The translations under genes and the position numbers were made by a program. The notes under the pieces are model-generated. The model was not told the origin of the DNA, did not search any database, and was given only the letters and a program-made list of their open reading frames with translations. From Semisulcospira habei (Eukaryota > Mollusca > Gastropoda > Semisulcospiridae), in contig BTPG01000008.1 in the NCBI GenBank assembly GCA_036245525.1, forward strand, positions 30,983,680 through 31,047,679: a stretch of DNA of 64,000 bases, given 5' to 3'. This document shows, in pieces, positions 44,096 through 54,914 of this stretch (position 1 is the first letter of the stretch; each line of letters begins with the position of its first letter).

Positions 44096-44175
44096 TTAAC
44101 TCATTCGAGACGTGCCGCATCCGGATACGCGGCATAAGCCGCGTATCCGGATGCGGCACGTCTAGAATGCGTTAC
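44096..44175. mobile_element. 80-bp TTAA hairpin, family D, intact
   Basis: TTAACTCATTCGAGACGTGC ... GCACGTCTAGAATGCGTTA. Inner arms CCGCATCCGGATACGCGGC and its inverse around a 4-nt loop. The right terminus merges with the next P1 copy. Confidence 0.75.
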
Positions 44176-44391
44176 CACCATCACTGGTACAGTGTCAGTG
44201 GTGGCAGACTGTTTCTGAAATCGTCCTTAATTCAAAGCCCAACAGCCCCAGCTAGCATGGAACCAAAGTGGTTTCAACAAGAGGCATAGATCCTCATGAG
44301 CCCCCTCGCGAATGCGGGGGCTCACGAGGATCTATACCTCTTACAGTTTCGTCCTGTTAATGTTTTCTTAGCTGTGAAAGGGTATATTAAA
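44172..44391 (+). mobile_element. P1 TTAA hairpin MITE
   Basis: Starts at GTTACCACCATCACTGGTAC directly after the family D element. Palindrome at about 44278-44345 (CAAGAGGCATAGATCCTCAT and its inverse, centre CTCGCGAATGCGGG). Right end GCTGTGAAAGGGTATATTAA. Confidence 0.65.
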
Positions 44392-44937
44392 CCTTCATGT
44401 GCTGTGTTCCATGTTGGTCGTCAAGTTATGTTGGGACATAAACATGAACATGACAGTGTATATTTTGTTGACTGTAATTGTCACCATACGTCCGCTTCCT
44501 CTTGCGCCCGTATTATGTCACTAAATACGACTTTAATGAGGGGGAAGAGGGGGGTTCGGGGTGGGTGGAGGGGGGGGGGGTCAGGGATGGGCGGATAGGA
44601 ATTGGGGCACGTAGGGGTGTTGGAGGGTGCCGGTGTGTTCTTTCAGAAGAACCCAGTTGATGGACACCACTGAGTTACAGACTGTGTCTTCTATTTTCGT
44701 CCCAATGCGTTGTTGCATATTTGTGGGCTCGCTCTGAATACAACATCGCTCCTCATGCATCATCTCTAGAGGAGACGGAGAGAACTGAAATGAACTGAAC
44801 TGAAACTTTATTTTGTAAGGATGAAGACAGTAGGCACGCAGGCCTTTTTACACGTCTGTCCTTAATAACATTTTAAATATAACATCAGAAAAGGTAACAA
44901 GGGAAATACAATTAAATTAAAAAAATAAATAATATAA
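44392..44937. other. No gene; G-rich stretch and a LINE-tail-like module
   Basis: A G-rich stretch lies at 44538-44640. Near 44785-44860, GAAACTTTATTTTGTAAGGA and GGCACGCAGGCCTTTTTACA resemble the LINE 3'-tail modules (minus orientation). Confidence 0.4.
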
Positions 44938-44941
44938 TAAC

Positions 44942-45018
<77 letters not shown>
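44938..45018. repeat. (AAT)n microsatellite
   Basis: Uninterrupted AAT repeat. Confidence 0.95.
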
Positions 45019-45020
<2 letters not shown>

Positions 45021-45115
45021 TTAAAGACACAGACACGGATTCAGTCAGATATAAGGCAGCACAAGGGGTAACACATTATGTCTCGATTACTCGAGTGATG
45101 CGTTACAATCACGCA

Positions 45116-45205
45116 CACGCACGCACGCACCCCCCCCCCCCCCCACACACACACACACACACACCCCACACACTGACACACACACGCGTGCGCGCGCGCG
45201 CGAGC
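45116..45205. repeat. (CA)n/(CG)n-rich low-complexity tract
   Basis: CACG and CA repeats around a C run (45130-45144), ending in a GC alternating run. Confidence 0.85.
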
Positions 45206-45219
45206 ACGTGCTCCTACAT

Positions 45220-45397
45220 TAGATTTAGATAAAATTAAAAGTGATCATACATTATGCAAGAATATTAACCCTTAAAGAACTTAACTAAAAACTTAAAGAG
45301 TAAAGTTAAAACTTCAAAAGTAAACTACTGAACATTAACTATCAACTGTAAACTATTGAGCAGAACCTAACAATTGTAACAACTGTAACTGAAAATA

Positions 45398-45400
<3 letters not shown>
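45220..45400 (-). repeat. Dispersed repeat R3 (LINE-tail-like), copy 1
   Basis: Nearly the same 170-bp segment occurs at 50040-50208: GAGTAAAGTTAAAACTTC, AAAAGTAAACTACTG, ACATTAACTATCAACTGTAA, ACTATTGAGCAGAACCTAAC, then GAAAATATCACACA leading into (CA)n. Both copies meet a CA tract at the same base. Confidence 0.7.
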
Positions 45401-45493
<93 letters not shown>

Positions 45494-45494
45494 A

Positions 45495-45535
<41 letters not shown>

Positions 45536-45550
45536 ACACACACACACACA
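45400..45550. repeat. (CA)n microsatellite
   Basis: CA repeat with two CGTA interruptions. Confidence 0.95.
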
Positions 45551-46122
45551 AGGAGACAAAAGCATCAGAGTGGGTTACCTACCATTTTATGTGAAAATGG
45601 GTTTCCATATTTCTATTTATTCTAGGGCTCTGGAATTGATGCGAATGTTTAGAACTCACCTTATAACTAAGCTCTATAACTTAAAATAAAATAGACATTT
45701 TTCTAGAAACAGAGCCACTAGATGGAGAAAAATGGGTTTCTACCAATAAAGTGGGTGCCTCTCACACAAAAACTGGCATTACAGTGAAAATGGGTGTCTT
45801 AACAACATTAGGCATCTGTAATAAGGTCAAGTTCATGGAATACTTCTTTTTCACATTCATCTTTTTTGTTTTGTTTTTTCAACTTAATGTGTATGTATGC
45901 ATTAACATTTTTAACATTGTATGGTGCAAAATTCAATGAACACTGGCCCGTAACCTTTCGATTATGATTTTTACAGAGGAAATCTTTTAAACATTGCTAC
46001 GTTTTGTCCTTGTGAAGCAAAACAGTTTATCATGGCATTTATGTGAGAATTCTGGAAATTAAAGGACTTTCTTTTTATGTACTCTGGAGTTTGAGACAAA
46101 CAGCAACAGAGCATTTTGAATA
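45551..46122. other. No gene recognised
   Basis: Phrases such as GAAAATGGGTTTC, AAAAATGGGTTTCTACC and GAAAATGGGTGTC recur loosely between 45590 and 45800. No coding feature. Confidence 0.35.
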
Positions 46123-46347
46123 TTAACCCTTATCATTCGGAATACATCAGTGTGTGCAACAAGTGTGACTAAAATAGTCCAAGGGAAGTGCCAGAATAGC
46201 TTGGCGCCTCTAGGCGCTAACCTATTGTGGCACCACCCTTGAACTAATGCCACTCTACGTCCTCATCTGTAAGTTCTGTAATGTAGCTTGCATATATATG
46301 GCAGTGTACAAATTTGAAGCTTTTAGCCTCAGTATGATGGGGGTTAA
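46123..46347 (+). mobile_element. B-type TTAA MITE
   Basis: TTAACCCTTATCATTCGG at the left and GATGGGGGTTAA at the right. Palindrome imperfect: CTAAAATAGTCCAAGGG, AGCTTGGCGCC-tcta-GGCGCTAACC and CACCACCCTTGAACTA. Confidence 0.65.
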
Positions 46348-46399
46348 AAGTGTGGAAAATATGAAAGATAGAAAAAGACCCAGACGAAGAAAATAACAC

Positions 46400-46613
46400 T
46401 TAACTTATTCTACCCCAGACACACCACAGCAAAATAAAGATCGACCATGAAAGTTCAAGGGTGATGCCAGAATAGCTTGGCGCCTATGGGCGCCAAGCTA
46501 TTCTGGCATCACCCTTGAACTATCGTGGTCGATCTGTGTCCTGCCATGCAACGCAGTCTTCAGAAGACGACTTCAACATTTGGGGATTCCGGTCTTGGGG
46601 TAGAATGAGTTAA
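46400..46613 (+). mobile_element. B-type TTAA hairpin MITE, near-intact
   Basis: 214 bp from TTAACTTATTCTACCCC to GGGGTAGAATGAGTTAA. Palindrome at about 46438-46533 with one or two mismatches. Same orientation and plan as 2739-2952. Confidence 0.85.
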
Positions 46614-46913
46614 AATGGCAAAACAGAACACTAACATTAATTAATTAACTGACAACATAAGACATCACTTGAAACTTCAGCCTTTATTAATCACATCAAA
46701 GGTGCATGCATATAAAAACACAGTAATTGTTTGTAAACACTTCAAATCAAACAATCAAGAGCAGTCAAACTTTTTTTCTGGCAACTTTGTGATGAGGAAA
46801 ACTAGTTCTTGCCCAAGTTCGGCACGTAAAGGGTTTCCGCGACTTATGTGCTTCTATTCATAAAATGGAGAGAGAAATATAATACTGTGTTCTAGCAAGA
46901 GCGACAATAAAGT

Positions 46914-48045
46914 TTAGCCGAGTTGGTATACCTCGTCCAGTGCCTAGGTTAAACGCACCAGCGGTGCCAATGTTGCTATTTTGGCACCAGACCGGTCGCT
47001 CGGACCGGTCTGGTGCACCCGATCGGTTTAGAGCGTGTGCTTTCTGCACCTGTAATGGGCAACTTCGGAGAAAGAATCACGTGACCGTCGTTTGATTGCT
47101 GCAAAATAACATGAAAAAAAGAATAAACTCTTTCCCATATATGCAATCCAGCAATAATGCATCCATCCTTATGCTAGCACCACGAAACATTACGCGATTT
47201 GGCAGATTTGAAAAATAGCTTTTTAAAATCCTCAATGGAGGTGATTTTGCGACATCTGCGTCGTTTGCGGCAGAAAGCACCGTCATAGTTGAAGTTCGAG
47301 AAATGAGCGCACAAATAATAATAATAATAATACCGTTATTATGTAGGCGCTTTTTCTCAATTTTTGGGCGAATTGACTCAAAGCGCCGCGAACTGAAACC
47401 CAACACGCACACTCACGTAACAGACACGGATTTACGCCATTTAAGACAAACACAGAACAAGACAGACGAAGGTTCAGCTACTGAAGTTACAGAGATTTTT
47501 GATCGCTTGTATTTGAAATTTGTAAAGTGGACTGAAACTGGTACCAAAGTGTGTGTGTGTGGGGGGGGGGGGAGGTGGGTGGGGAGGGGGCGGGGTGGGG
47601 GGTGGAAGAACCGGAGTACCCGGAGAAATAACCCCCGGCGGTCCGCTTGAATTAACGGTGATACTTACCAGAGGAGAAAAGTCCGACGCCGGAACCCGGT
47701 ATCGAACCTGGCACCTTTGGCATTGGTGGCAGGCGCCTTAACCACTGCGCCACGGACCGCACTACATGTACAATAGACTTGATTCAGTGGTGTGGGGCAT
47801 GACACAAGCCTCCGCCATCTCAACACAAAACTGGCGTGTTTGGGGAGGTAAAAGGCGCGGCTAAAAGTTAAAACCGCAAACGAACCTTTTTTTCGACTGC
47901 GATCACAATCTTCCGCGTGAACGTACGAGACCACACTACAATGCAGAAGCCAACCAGCGCGCGCAGTTCTGGTGCGAAAATAGCAACAATGGCGCCGCTG
48001 GTACGCTTAACCTAGGTAGAGGGCGAGGTATACCAACTCAGCTAA
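46914..48045. mobile_element. 1.13-kb terminal-inverted-repeat DNA element
   Basis: Terminal inverted repeats of about 75-80 bp. The left one starts TTAGCCGAGTTGGTATACC and continues with CTAGGTTAAACG, ACCAGCGG and TTGCTATTTT. The right one ends with the inverse (AAAATAGCAACAATGG ... TATACCAACTCAGCTAA). A second palindrome, CACCAGACCGGTCGC, follows the left repeat. No transposase. A full SINE-B (minus) sits inside. Target duplication is not obvious. Confidence 0.7.
47314..47762 (-). mobile_element. SINE-B, full-length, minus
   Basis: On the minus strand the tRNA-like head reads CCGTGGCGCAGTGGTTAAGG and GGTGCCAGGTTCGATACC. The body and (TTA)n tail match the copies at 17798 and 31602. A G-rich expansion at 47560-47606 interrupts the middle. 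Confidence 0.8.
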
Positions 48046-48246
48046 GGTTTATGCTTCCTGTGACTTTTGAAACAATGCACAGTATGCAAAGTGTACTTTA
48101 TAGTAACAAAAAATGTTACAGCCATTTCAAAATGACCCAGGCGTACATCAGATAAAAACAAGCTATACACACTAAAATAATAACACTCTTGTAATAAATC
48201 TTTATCATACTGACAATGGTTTTCTTATCTTATTATTGTCTTTCGT

Positions 48247-49055
48247 CCCGATTGGTTGTACATTGCTGAACGTCCCCGACTTTTTCAGGACGTGCCAGCA
48301 CTGATAATGAAGGGGGCAAACAAAAAATAATGAACAGAATATTGAATGTATGTCGCCAGCCGGTCTAATACGCTAAATAAACTAAGACCATTTAGCAACA
48401 CACATCCAAAATCAAGAGAGATCCCCCCCCCCCACCCCACCCCCCCCCAAAAAAAAAATAAATAAAATAAATAAATAAAATAAAATAAATAAATAAATAA
48501 ATAAAATTATTTTTGTTTTCAGACCCAAAAGGTGACTGCCAATCGTGTAAAATGCAAAGAAGTACCCAACGGAGAAAGAAACACGCTTAGAAAAGACGGT
48601 TACAACACAATTTATTAATAATTCGGGTAAATCCGCCTTGCCAAAACAGACAAACAAACAAACAGAGAGATCAGTCGCTAATTATCTTTGTTCACAGAAG
48701 GAATGTGCCCGATTCCTTCTGCAAATGAAGATAAGAAGCGACTGATCTCTCTGTTTGATTGTCTGTTTTGACAAAGCGGATTTACCCAAAATATTAATAA
48801 ATTGTGTTGTAACCGTCTTTCTAAAAGTGTTTCTTTCTCCGTTGGGTACTTCTTTTCAAGAGATACAGGCAGCACAGACAGTAAAGAGAGCTTAAAAAAG
48901 AAAAATGCAAGATAATGGACCAAGGGTAGACAGAAACACATGCCCCAGAATTGAGAGGAAAACCCACCCTTATGGGCTGACCAGGGTGACCCTTGGAACT
49001 AAAAAAGTAGTTAACTCCACCCAAGTCCCCCAGAACAGACCCGGGCGGGGGCCAC
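48247..49055 (+). repeat. Dispersed repeat R2, split copy
   Basis: Left part 48247-48419 and right part 48856-49055 together match 28600-28985. The split is a foldback insertion flanked by TCAAGAGA. Confidence 0.7.
48420..48855. mobile_element. Foldback element with 8-bp target duplication
   Basis: Long inverted arms (about 48557-48704 and 48711-48855): GAAGTACCCAACGGAGAAAG ... CAGAGAGATCAGTCGCT ... AGAAGGAAT, loop, ATTCCTTCT ... AGCGACTGATCTCTCTG ... CTTTCTCCGTTGGGTACTTC. TCAAGAGA stands on both sides (48412-48419 and 48856-48863) and once in the empty R2 copy. A C/A-rich run with (AAAT)n at 48420-48507 precedes the left arm. The 8-bp duplication suggests hAT-like mobilisation (inference). 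Confidence 0.7.
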
Positions 49056-49082
49056 TGTTTAGTTACAAAGTAAGGTTAATGT

Positions 49083-49670
49083 TACACAGTATACAAAATG
49101 ATTCAGGTCTACATCAGATAAAAACAGAGCTATACACGCTCAAAACAACTGAATAATAACGTTCTTGTAATAAATCTTTATGTTGACAATGTTTGTTTCT
49201 TTTTATCTTATTATTGTCTTTCGTCCCCAACCGCTGTTCCATTTGCAGAGTTTTAAATGTTATACAGTATACAAAATGATCCGGGCGGACCAACCCCATA
49301 GTAGCACTCTTGTAATAAATCTTTATGTTGACAATGGATTTCTTACCCCTTATTATTGTCTTTCGTCCCCAACCGTTGTTCCATTTGCAGTTCCATTTTC
49401 AAAGTTTTAAATGTTATACAGTATACAAAATGATCCAGGCGGACCAACCCCATGATAACACTCCGGTAATAAATCTTTACATTGTCAATGGTTTTCTTAT
49501 CTTATTATTGTCGTTCGTCCCCAGCCGGCTGTTTCCTTTTGCAATTATACAGTATATAAAATAATCCAGGCGTCCATCAGATTAAAAAAAAACAAAAACA
49601 AGCTATACATGCTAAAACCAACCCAATAATAATTAACACTCTTGTAATAAATCTGTATGAAAACAAAAAT
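49083..49670 (+). repeat. Tandem repeat, about 150-bp unit
   Basis: Four partial or full units recur with CTTGTAATAAATCTTTATG at about 49163, 49309, 49464 (variant) and 49641. Intervening phrases are TTATTATTGTCTTTCGTCCC, TTCCATTTGCAG and TATACAGTATACAAAATGAT. A further unit at about 48105-48240 precedes the R2 copy. Confidence 0.7.
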
Positions 49671-49938
49671 GTCGCGAGTGTCCGAGAATCTCAATTCATT
49701 TCTTTTGTAACTTTTTCAGTCTGTTGCGGATGTAATCCTTAATGTTTGTCCAGTGCCTATGTCTATGTGCGGGTTCTTCTGCGATTTCCAGGAAGTTTGT
49801 TCACGACGAGGTGTGTCTTGAAACGAGTTTGAACAACTTTCTCTTCAGCTTTCCCCCATTGTTTCCTTGTAAATCTAGCTTTCTTTCGAACAGGAGCTGA
49901 CGCAGTACTGTCATCATCAAAACTATCTAGATTGTCAT
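49671..49938. other. No gene recognised
   Basis: Unique-looking sequence. No supported coding feature. Confidence 0.35.
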
Positions 49939-49943
49939 CAGGC

Positions 49944-50032
<89 letters not shown>

Positions 50033-50208
50033 CGCCTACATTAGATTAGGATAAACTTAAAATGATCATACAAGATGAAAAAAATATTAACTCTAAGATT
50101 TTAAATAAAAAATGAAAGAGTAAAGTTAAAACTTCAAAAGTAAACTACTGTACATTAACTATCAACTGTAAACTATTGAGCAGAACCTAACAAGTGTAAT
50201 TGAAAATA

Positions 50209-50291
<83 letters not shown>

Positions 50292-50330
50292 TGCGCGTGC
50301 GCACATACACACACACACACACCCACACAC
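49939..50330. repeat. (CT)n(CA)n, R3 copy 2 and (CA)n
   Basis: CT/CA repeat to 50029, then the R3 segment (50040-50208, see 45220), then CA repeat to about 50325. The same order CA, R3, CA occurs at 45116-45550. Confidence 0.75.
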
Positions 50331-50352
50331 GTATGAGAGATGTAAGGCAGCA

Positions 50353-51168
50353 TGTGATGAAACTCTATGCTCACGCATAGGGTTCACACAGAAGGTTTTG
50401 TATGGTACGGTTTTGTTAGCGGTTTGTCTTGTGACAAATAGTCCGTGAGGCACGAGACCACGTGCAAGCATAGGGAAGCGGTTTACACGGGGAGTTTTAG
50501 GCGTGAGCTCAGTCTGTCAGAGGTCTAAATCGTTAGTACGTAGCTTGATTGTCAGTGAGGGCAGACGTGTGTGAGATATCTCATTTAGCCCGTATTCCAA
50601 GACTCTAAAACCTAGAATTCAGGACTTTATTATTCAAAGTGCTTGTCGGGAGCGGAGCGACGTGAAGCCGAGACGTCAGTCAACAGAGGCTACCGCCGAG
50701 GGACCTACTGTGAGGTCATCACTTCACTCAGGGAGTGAGCGACCGGTGCCGAGACACCCGGGTCAGCAGGGACTACGCTACGGAGCAAGTCCAGAGGACT
50801 TCCACGGTACGAGAAACGGGACGACTCGGAAGCGTGCGACGAAAGACTTACACGCCTAGACGTGGAAGGACAGAACGATACCAAGCGAGAACACCAGCAA
50901 ACAGGTTGGATTGTGAGAGACAATTACCTAGCCTGGCGTTTACATTGTGTATGTATATGCGGTGTTGAGGTGCTTGTAGTGAGAAGGGGTGGTGTACATA
51001 TTCTTTTGAGTGTTTTTGTTGTTTTGTTTACATGAATGCCCGTAGAAAAAAGGAAGCTAGTGTGTTGAGTTTTACCGCGTGAATGCGCCCGACTGAGTCC
51101 GTGGCGGTGTATGCGTCTGTTGTACGAGAGTCTGTACGTGCGACTGGGGTAAGTCTGCGTGCGTTACA
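50353..51168 (+). repeat. Solo LTR related to the 37-41 kb element
   Basis: 816 bp from TGTGATGAAACTCTATGC to CTGCGTGCGTTACA. Compared with the minus strand of the other LTRs it shares, in order, GGTACGGTTTTGTTA, TGTCAGAGGTCTA, GCCGAGACGTC, GTGAGGTCATC, CACGCCTAGACGTG, CAAACAGGTTGGA, TTTTACCGCGTGAATGCGCC and GTGTATGCGTCTGTTG. No internal region, so a product of LTR-LTR recombination. Clearly diverged, so an older insertion or sister subfamily. No clean target duplication. Confidence 0.85.
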
Positions 51169-51232
51169 GACACCCGTTACTCTAGTGATGTGTCACACAC
51201 ATACTGACACGCACGAACGCACGCACGCACGC

Positions 51233-51370
<138 letters not shown>

Positions 51371-51589
51371 CAATGAATCAATGAATCAATGAATCTTTAT
51401 TTTACAACGGTGAAGATATTAACACAGTCAGTGACTATGTCATTTTTCGTATCTGCCGTTGCTACAACTACGACTAACTAAGTACAAAATATACATAAAA
51501 CAGGGACACCAAAGCACAGTGATACAAATGAATATAATTATAATCCACTAAGCACAGACACACGCATACACACACAAACGCACTCGCGC

Positions 51590-51593
51590 GCGT

Positions 51594-51688
<95 letters not shown>

Positions 51689-51700
51689 CACACGCACATA
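51590..51700. repeat. (CA)n microsatellite
   Basis: CA repeat. Confidence 0.95.
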
Positions 51701-52113
51701 CACATAATTGTTAGATATACACGTACAGTTGTGTGTCTACGTATAACTAGATATTGTTATTTGATTGATTGAGAGATGATGATGATGATGATGAAACTTT
51801 ATTTTTCAACGGTAAAAAGTTTTGACAGAAAACAAATCGTCATTTTACAAACTTGCCGTTGCTAACATCTAAAAAAGAAAGGAAACTATAAAATATATAT
51901 GTACATACAAAACCCAATAGCATCATTATATACAGAAAAAAATAATAATACTCAACACACACACATGCACACACGCACGCACGCGCGCCGCTCACACATA
52001 CACCCACACGCACAAACAAACACGAGCACACACACACACGCGCACACACATATAAAAACCATCTGTATGAAATACATGAGATACAGGAAATATTACAGTA
52101 CCTGAGAAACGTA

Positions 52114-52983
52114 CTAAGTCTGACTCATCAGGTAATCAAAAAGTTTTGTTTTAAAACTTCCTGGTGAGGTAATAGTTTTCAAATATGCAGGGATGGAATT
52201 CCAAGCAAACGGACCAGAGAATGACATACTAGTTTTAAAAAGGTCAATTCTTGGCAGTGGTAGGGGTAAGGTATTGTTTCTTGAGGTCCGTTCACGTTCT
52301 TGGTGAGATATAAATTTAGTGATTAGATACTGGGGTGTCATATTATTCAGTATCTTATGCATATAGACGCATTTGTTTAATATAAGTTGCTGACGCAGAC
52401 CGAGAATGTTTAAATGTCTAAATTTGTCTGTGGTAGGGATGGGGCGTCTATCTATCATTTTTACAGCTCTTTTGTATATGGAGTTTAATCTCTTCATGTG
52501 GACATCACTGCAGCCGTCCCACACTGTGGAGACATAATCAACATGGGACTTTATATGAGCATGAAAAAACAATTTACGGGTATTTGTATCCGTTACATGT
52601 CTAAGCTGGGACAATAAGAAAGTGTTTTTAGCAATGGTCTTACAAACAGCATTTATATGGGTCTCCCAGCACAGTTGATCATCAACATGTATTCCTAAGA
52701 ATTTACGCTCAGTGACTTGTTCAACAGGTTCAGCGTTTAATTGTAATTGTAATGGCTGTAGTCGGCGTTGATGTTTTTGCCGCGTGGCGATTAAGATACT
52801 CTTTGTTTTTGCTGGGTGAAGAACCATATGGTTCTGTCTACACCAGTCAGATACCTCATTGAGACTGCATTGTAAACTATGGCTAATGTCCGTCGTTTTT
52901 TTTGCCAGAAACATGAAGACTCGTATCGTCAGCAAATAGATTACAATTAACGTCAGAATTAGTGATGTGCAACGGTAGATCAT
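52114..52983 (-). pseudogene. LINE RT C-terminal domain
   Basis: About 270 codons after the palm: SLNEVSDWCRQNHMVLHPAK, the TERKFLGIHVDDQLCWETHI block, ARKLFFHAHIKSHVDY-type thumb with VSTVWDGCSDVHMKRL, and a C-terminal FAWNSIPAYLK. It follows the upstream RT segment after a frame change at the T-run 52898-52905. The ORF ends at a stop near 52114, and about 340 bp of 3' UTR follow to 51775. Confidence 0.75.
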
Positions 52984-53665
52984 TAATAAATAGTATGAAT
53001 AGAAGAGGGCCCAAAATAGATCCCTGGGGGACGCCGTATTTTACATTTCCTTGCTTAGAGTATCTTCCATGGGCGTACACAATTTGTTTTCTGTCTTCGA
53101 GATATGATCGGAAGAATGCTATAGCGGTTGCGTCCAAGTGATAAACTGTTAGCTTATTTAGGAGAATGTCATGGTCCACAAGGTCAAACGCCTTTTTAAG
53201 GTCTAAGAAATCTGCTCCTGACATCAGGCTTTTATTGATTGATTCCAGCCAGCTGTCTACAATATGTGTCAGTGCTGACTGACAAGAATGTTTCGGTCTA
53301 AAACCAGACAGTGAATATTAAGTAATTTACCTTTTTCCAGAAAATCAAGGAGATGTTTTTGAATGTGCTTTTCAAGGGGTTTTGACAAAGCTGACAGAAG
53401 GGAGATTGGTCGATAGTTATTAATATCTTCAAGATCTTTAGATTTATGGATTGGGATTACCTTTGCTTCTTTAAGAATGATTGGAAATGTACTTTGCTTT
53501 ATGCAGAGGTTGAAAATATATGTTAGTGATTCTACTGTATACGGTAATGAGATTTTTAGGGTTTCATTATCAATACCATCAATGCCAGCAGACTTTTTGT
53601 TGGGCATGCTAGAAATATATCTGCCGACGTCCGCAACTGTAATATCAGGGATGGTGAAGGTATTT
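52883..53665 (-). pseudogene. LINE RT fingers and palm
   Basis: Reading from 53665 down: ISSMPNKKSAGIDGIDNETL, VIPIHKSKDLEDINNYRPIS, a frame change near 53290-53330 in the QSGFRPKHS-type region, then DFLDLKKAFDLVDHDILL, YGVPQGSILGPLLFILFIND and NLFADDTSLHVSG. The catalytic FADD is present. Two frameshifts make this copy dead. Confidence 0.8.
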
Positions 53666-53866
53666 GATATATAGTAAAACTGTTGCCGCTAGGGTTTCAC
53701 GTGAAAGAAAAACAGAAGATAGTGGTAGAAAACCCTTTAAAATAGAAACAAATAACAACGTTTCGGATCAAAGATCCTTCCTCAGGTGACATGGAAACAA
53801 ACGTAGAACAGAAAAGAACACCAGAAAGAAAAGACGTCATCCTGTATAGAGAGAATTTAGAATGAC

Positions 53867-53869
<3 letters not shown>

Positions 53870-53911
<42 letters not shown>

Positions 53912-54001
53912 CACACACACACACACACATAATGACGCAAATACACATGCACAAAACACGTACATTCGCATGCACTCGTGCCTACTGCAGCTCACGCACA
54001 T

Positions 54002-54057
<56 letters not shown>

Positions 54058-54062
54058 ACACA
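53870..54062. repeat. Poly(A) and (CA)n tracts
   Basis: A run of about 39 A at 53870-53908, then CA repeats. Confidence 0.9.
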
Positions 54063-54136
54063 CTCAAAGGTAGCATCCAGTATCAACAGTGAGGTCAAGC
54101 CTGGCACCAACTACCCATCAGGCCGAGCATACATCC

Positions 54137-54860
54137 CTAGGGGCGAATGTTCAAGCCGCGCGGATGGTAAGTGCCAAGCCTGTCCGCGAAAAAGGATTCT
54201 GTCATTTTGCGGCGGATGAAGTGGGATGTATTTTGCCAAAGGATGCGTATGCTGAAATGTGTGAGGCTATGAGGTGGTTCGTTGAAATGACGTCCAACCT
54301 GGTTGTTGTATCCGAGGCGGATCGAACGAACATGCTCCTCGCAGCGTTCAGGGAGTGTACGGTATGTCTCCCCCACATACAACATCTTTGGGCAGTGAGA
54401 ACATGAGATGACATAGACAATATCCGATGACTGGCATGTGAATGATCGGTGGACATGAAAAGATGACAGGGGTCCGGTGATGACGGGGGATGTGTTGATG
54501 TACGGACATGCTTTGCAGTGTGGTTGCTGACAAGGGTGTGTGCCAGGTGGTAAGGTGTTAGATGCGCGAAGTGAACTGTGAACAAGATGATCGCTTAGGT
54601 TAGTGTCACGTTTGTAAGCGACCAGCGGAGGCTCAGGAAATATGTCTTTCAATACTGTGTCATTCTGAATGATGTGGAAGTTCCTGAGGAGAATGTTTTT
54701 GATGGGGATGTTGTGAGGATGATACGTGATACACAGGACCGGCCGGTCCTCTGCAGCACTGTGAGTTTTCTCCCTCAAAGCTTCACTTCTGCTTGTGGCC
54801 TCAGCCTTAGAACGAGCGGTGTTGACGATGTCTTGGGGGTATCCCTGGTGTGAGAAGAAA
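54137..54860 (-). pseudogene. Penelope GIY-YIG endonuclease domain
   Basis: About 240 codons are open on the minus strand. An RT-proximal piece reads FSHQGYPQDIVNTARSK. Then comes the linker with CKACPYI, and the GIY-YIG domain with IVYVISCSHCPKMLYVGETY, LPERCEEHVRSI, VGRHFNEPPHSLTHFSIRIL and a closing FFADRLGTYHPRGLN. The Y..C-x2-C..LYVGET and RHFN-x3-HS signature is specific to Penelope-like retroelements, whose endonuclease nicks the target for priming. The reverse transcriptase is missing, so the copy is 5'-truncated. Confidence 0.85.
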
Positions 54861-54914
54861 AAAAAAACTTTTGCTCTTTTTTCAGTTTTTTTGTATTTGA
54901 TATAGTTGTTTTTT

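Larger units (their letters stand above)
53690..54862 (-). mobile_element. Penelope-like element fragment
   Basis: A minus-strand fragment inserted in the LINE. It encodes the end of the Penelope protein (see next entry). Its 3' part at 53700-53830 carries a GAGGAAGGATC ... GATCCGAAACG module also found at 15.7 kb. A long A run (53870-53908) and CA repeats (53910-54062) separate that module from the coding end. The 5' edge lies close to the LINE linker at about 54870-54930. Confidence 0.7.

Noticed and set aside
50662..50968. Small ORFs suggesting a basic protein
   Set aside because: They lie entirely inside the solo LTR and match the same region of the other LTRs in several frames.
53749..53800. 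Functional hammerhead in the Penelope 3' region (minus strand)
   Set aside because: Core CUGAGGA and GAAA and helix II are present, but sequences on either side cannot form helix I, so activity is not supported. Kept only as a possible relic.
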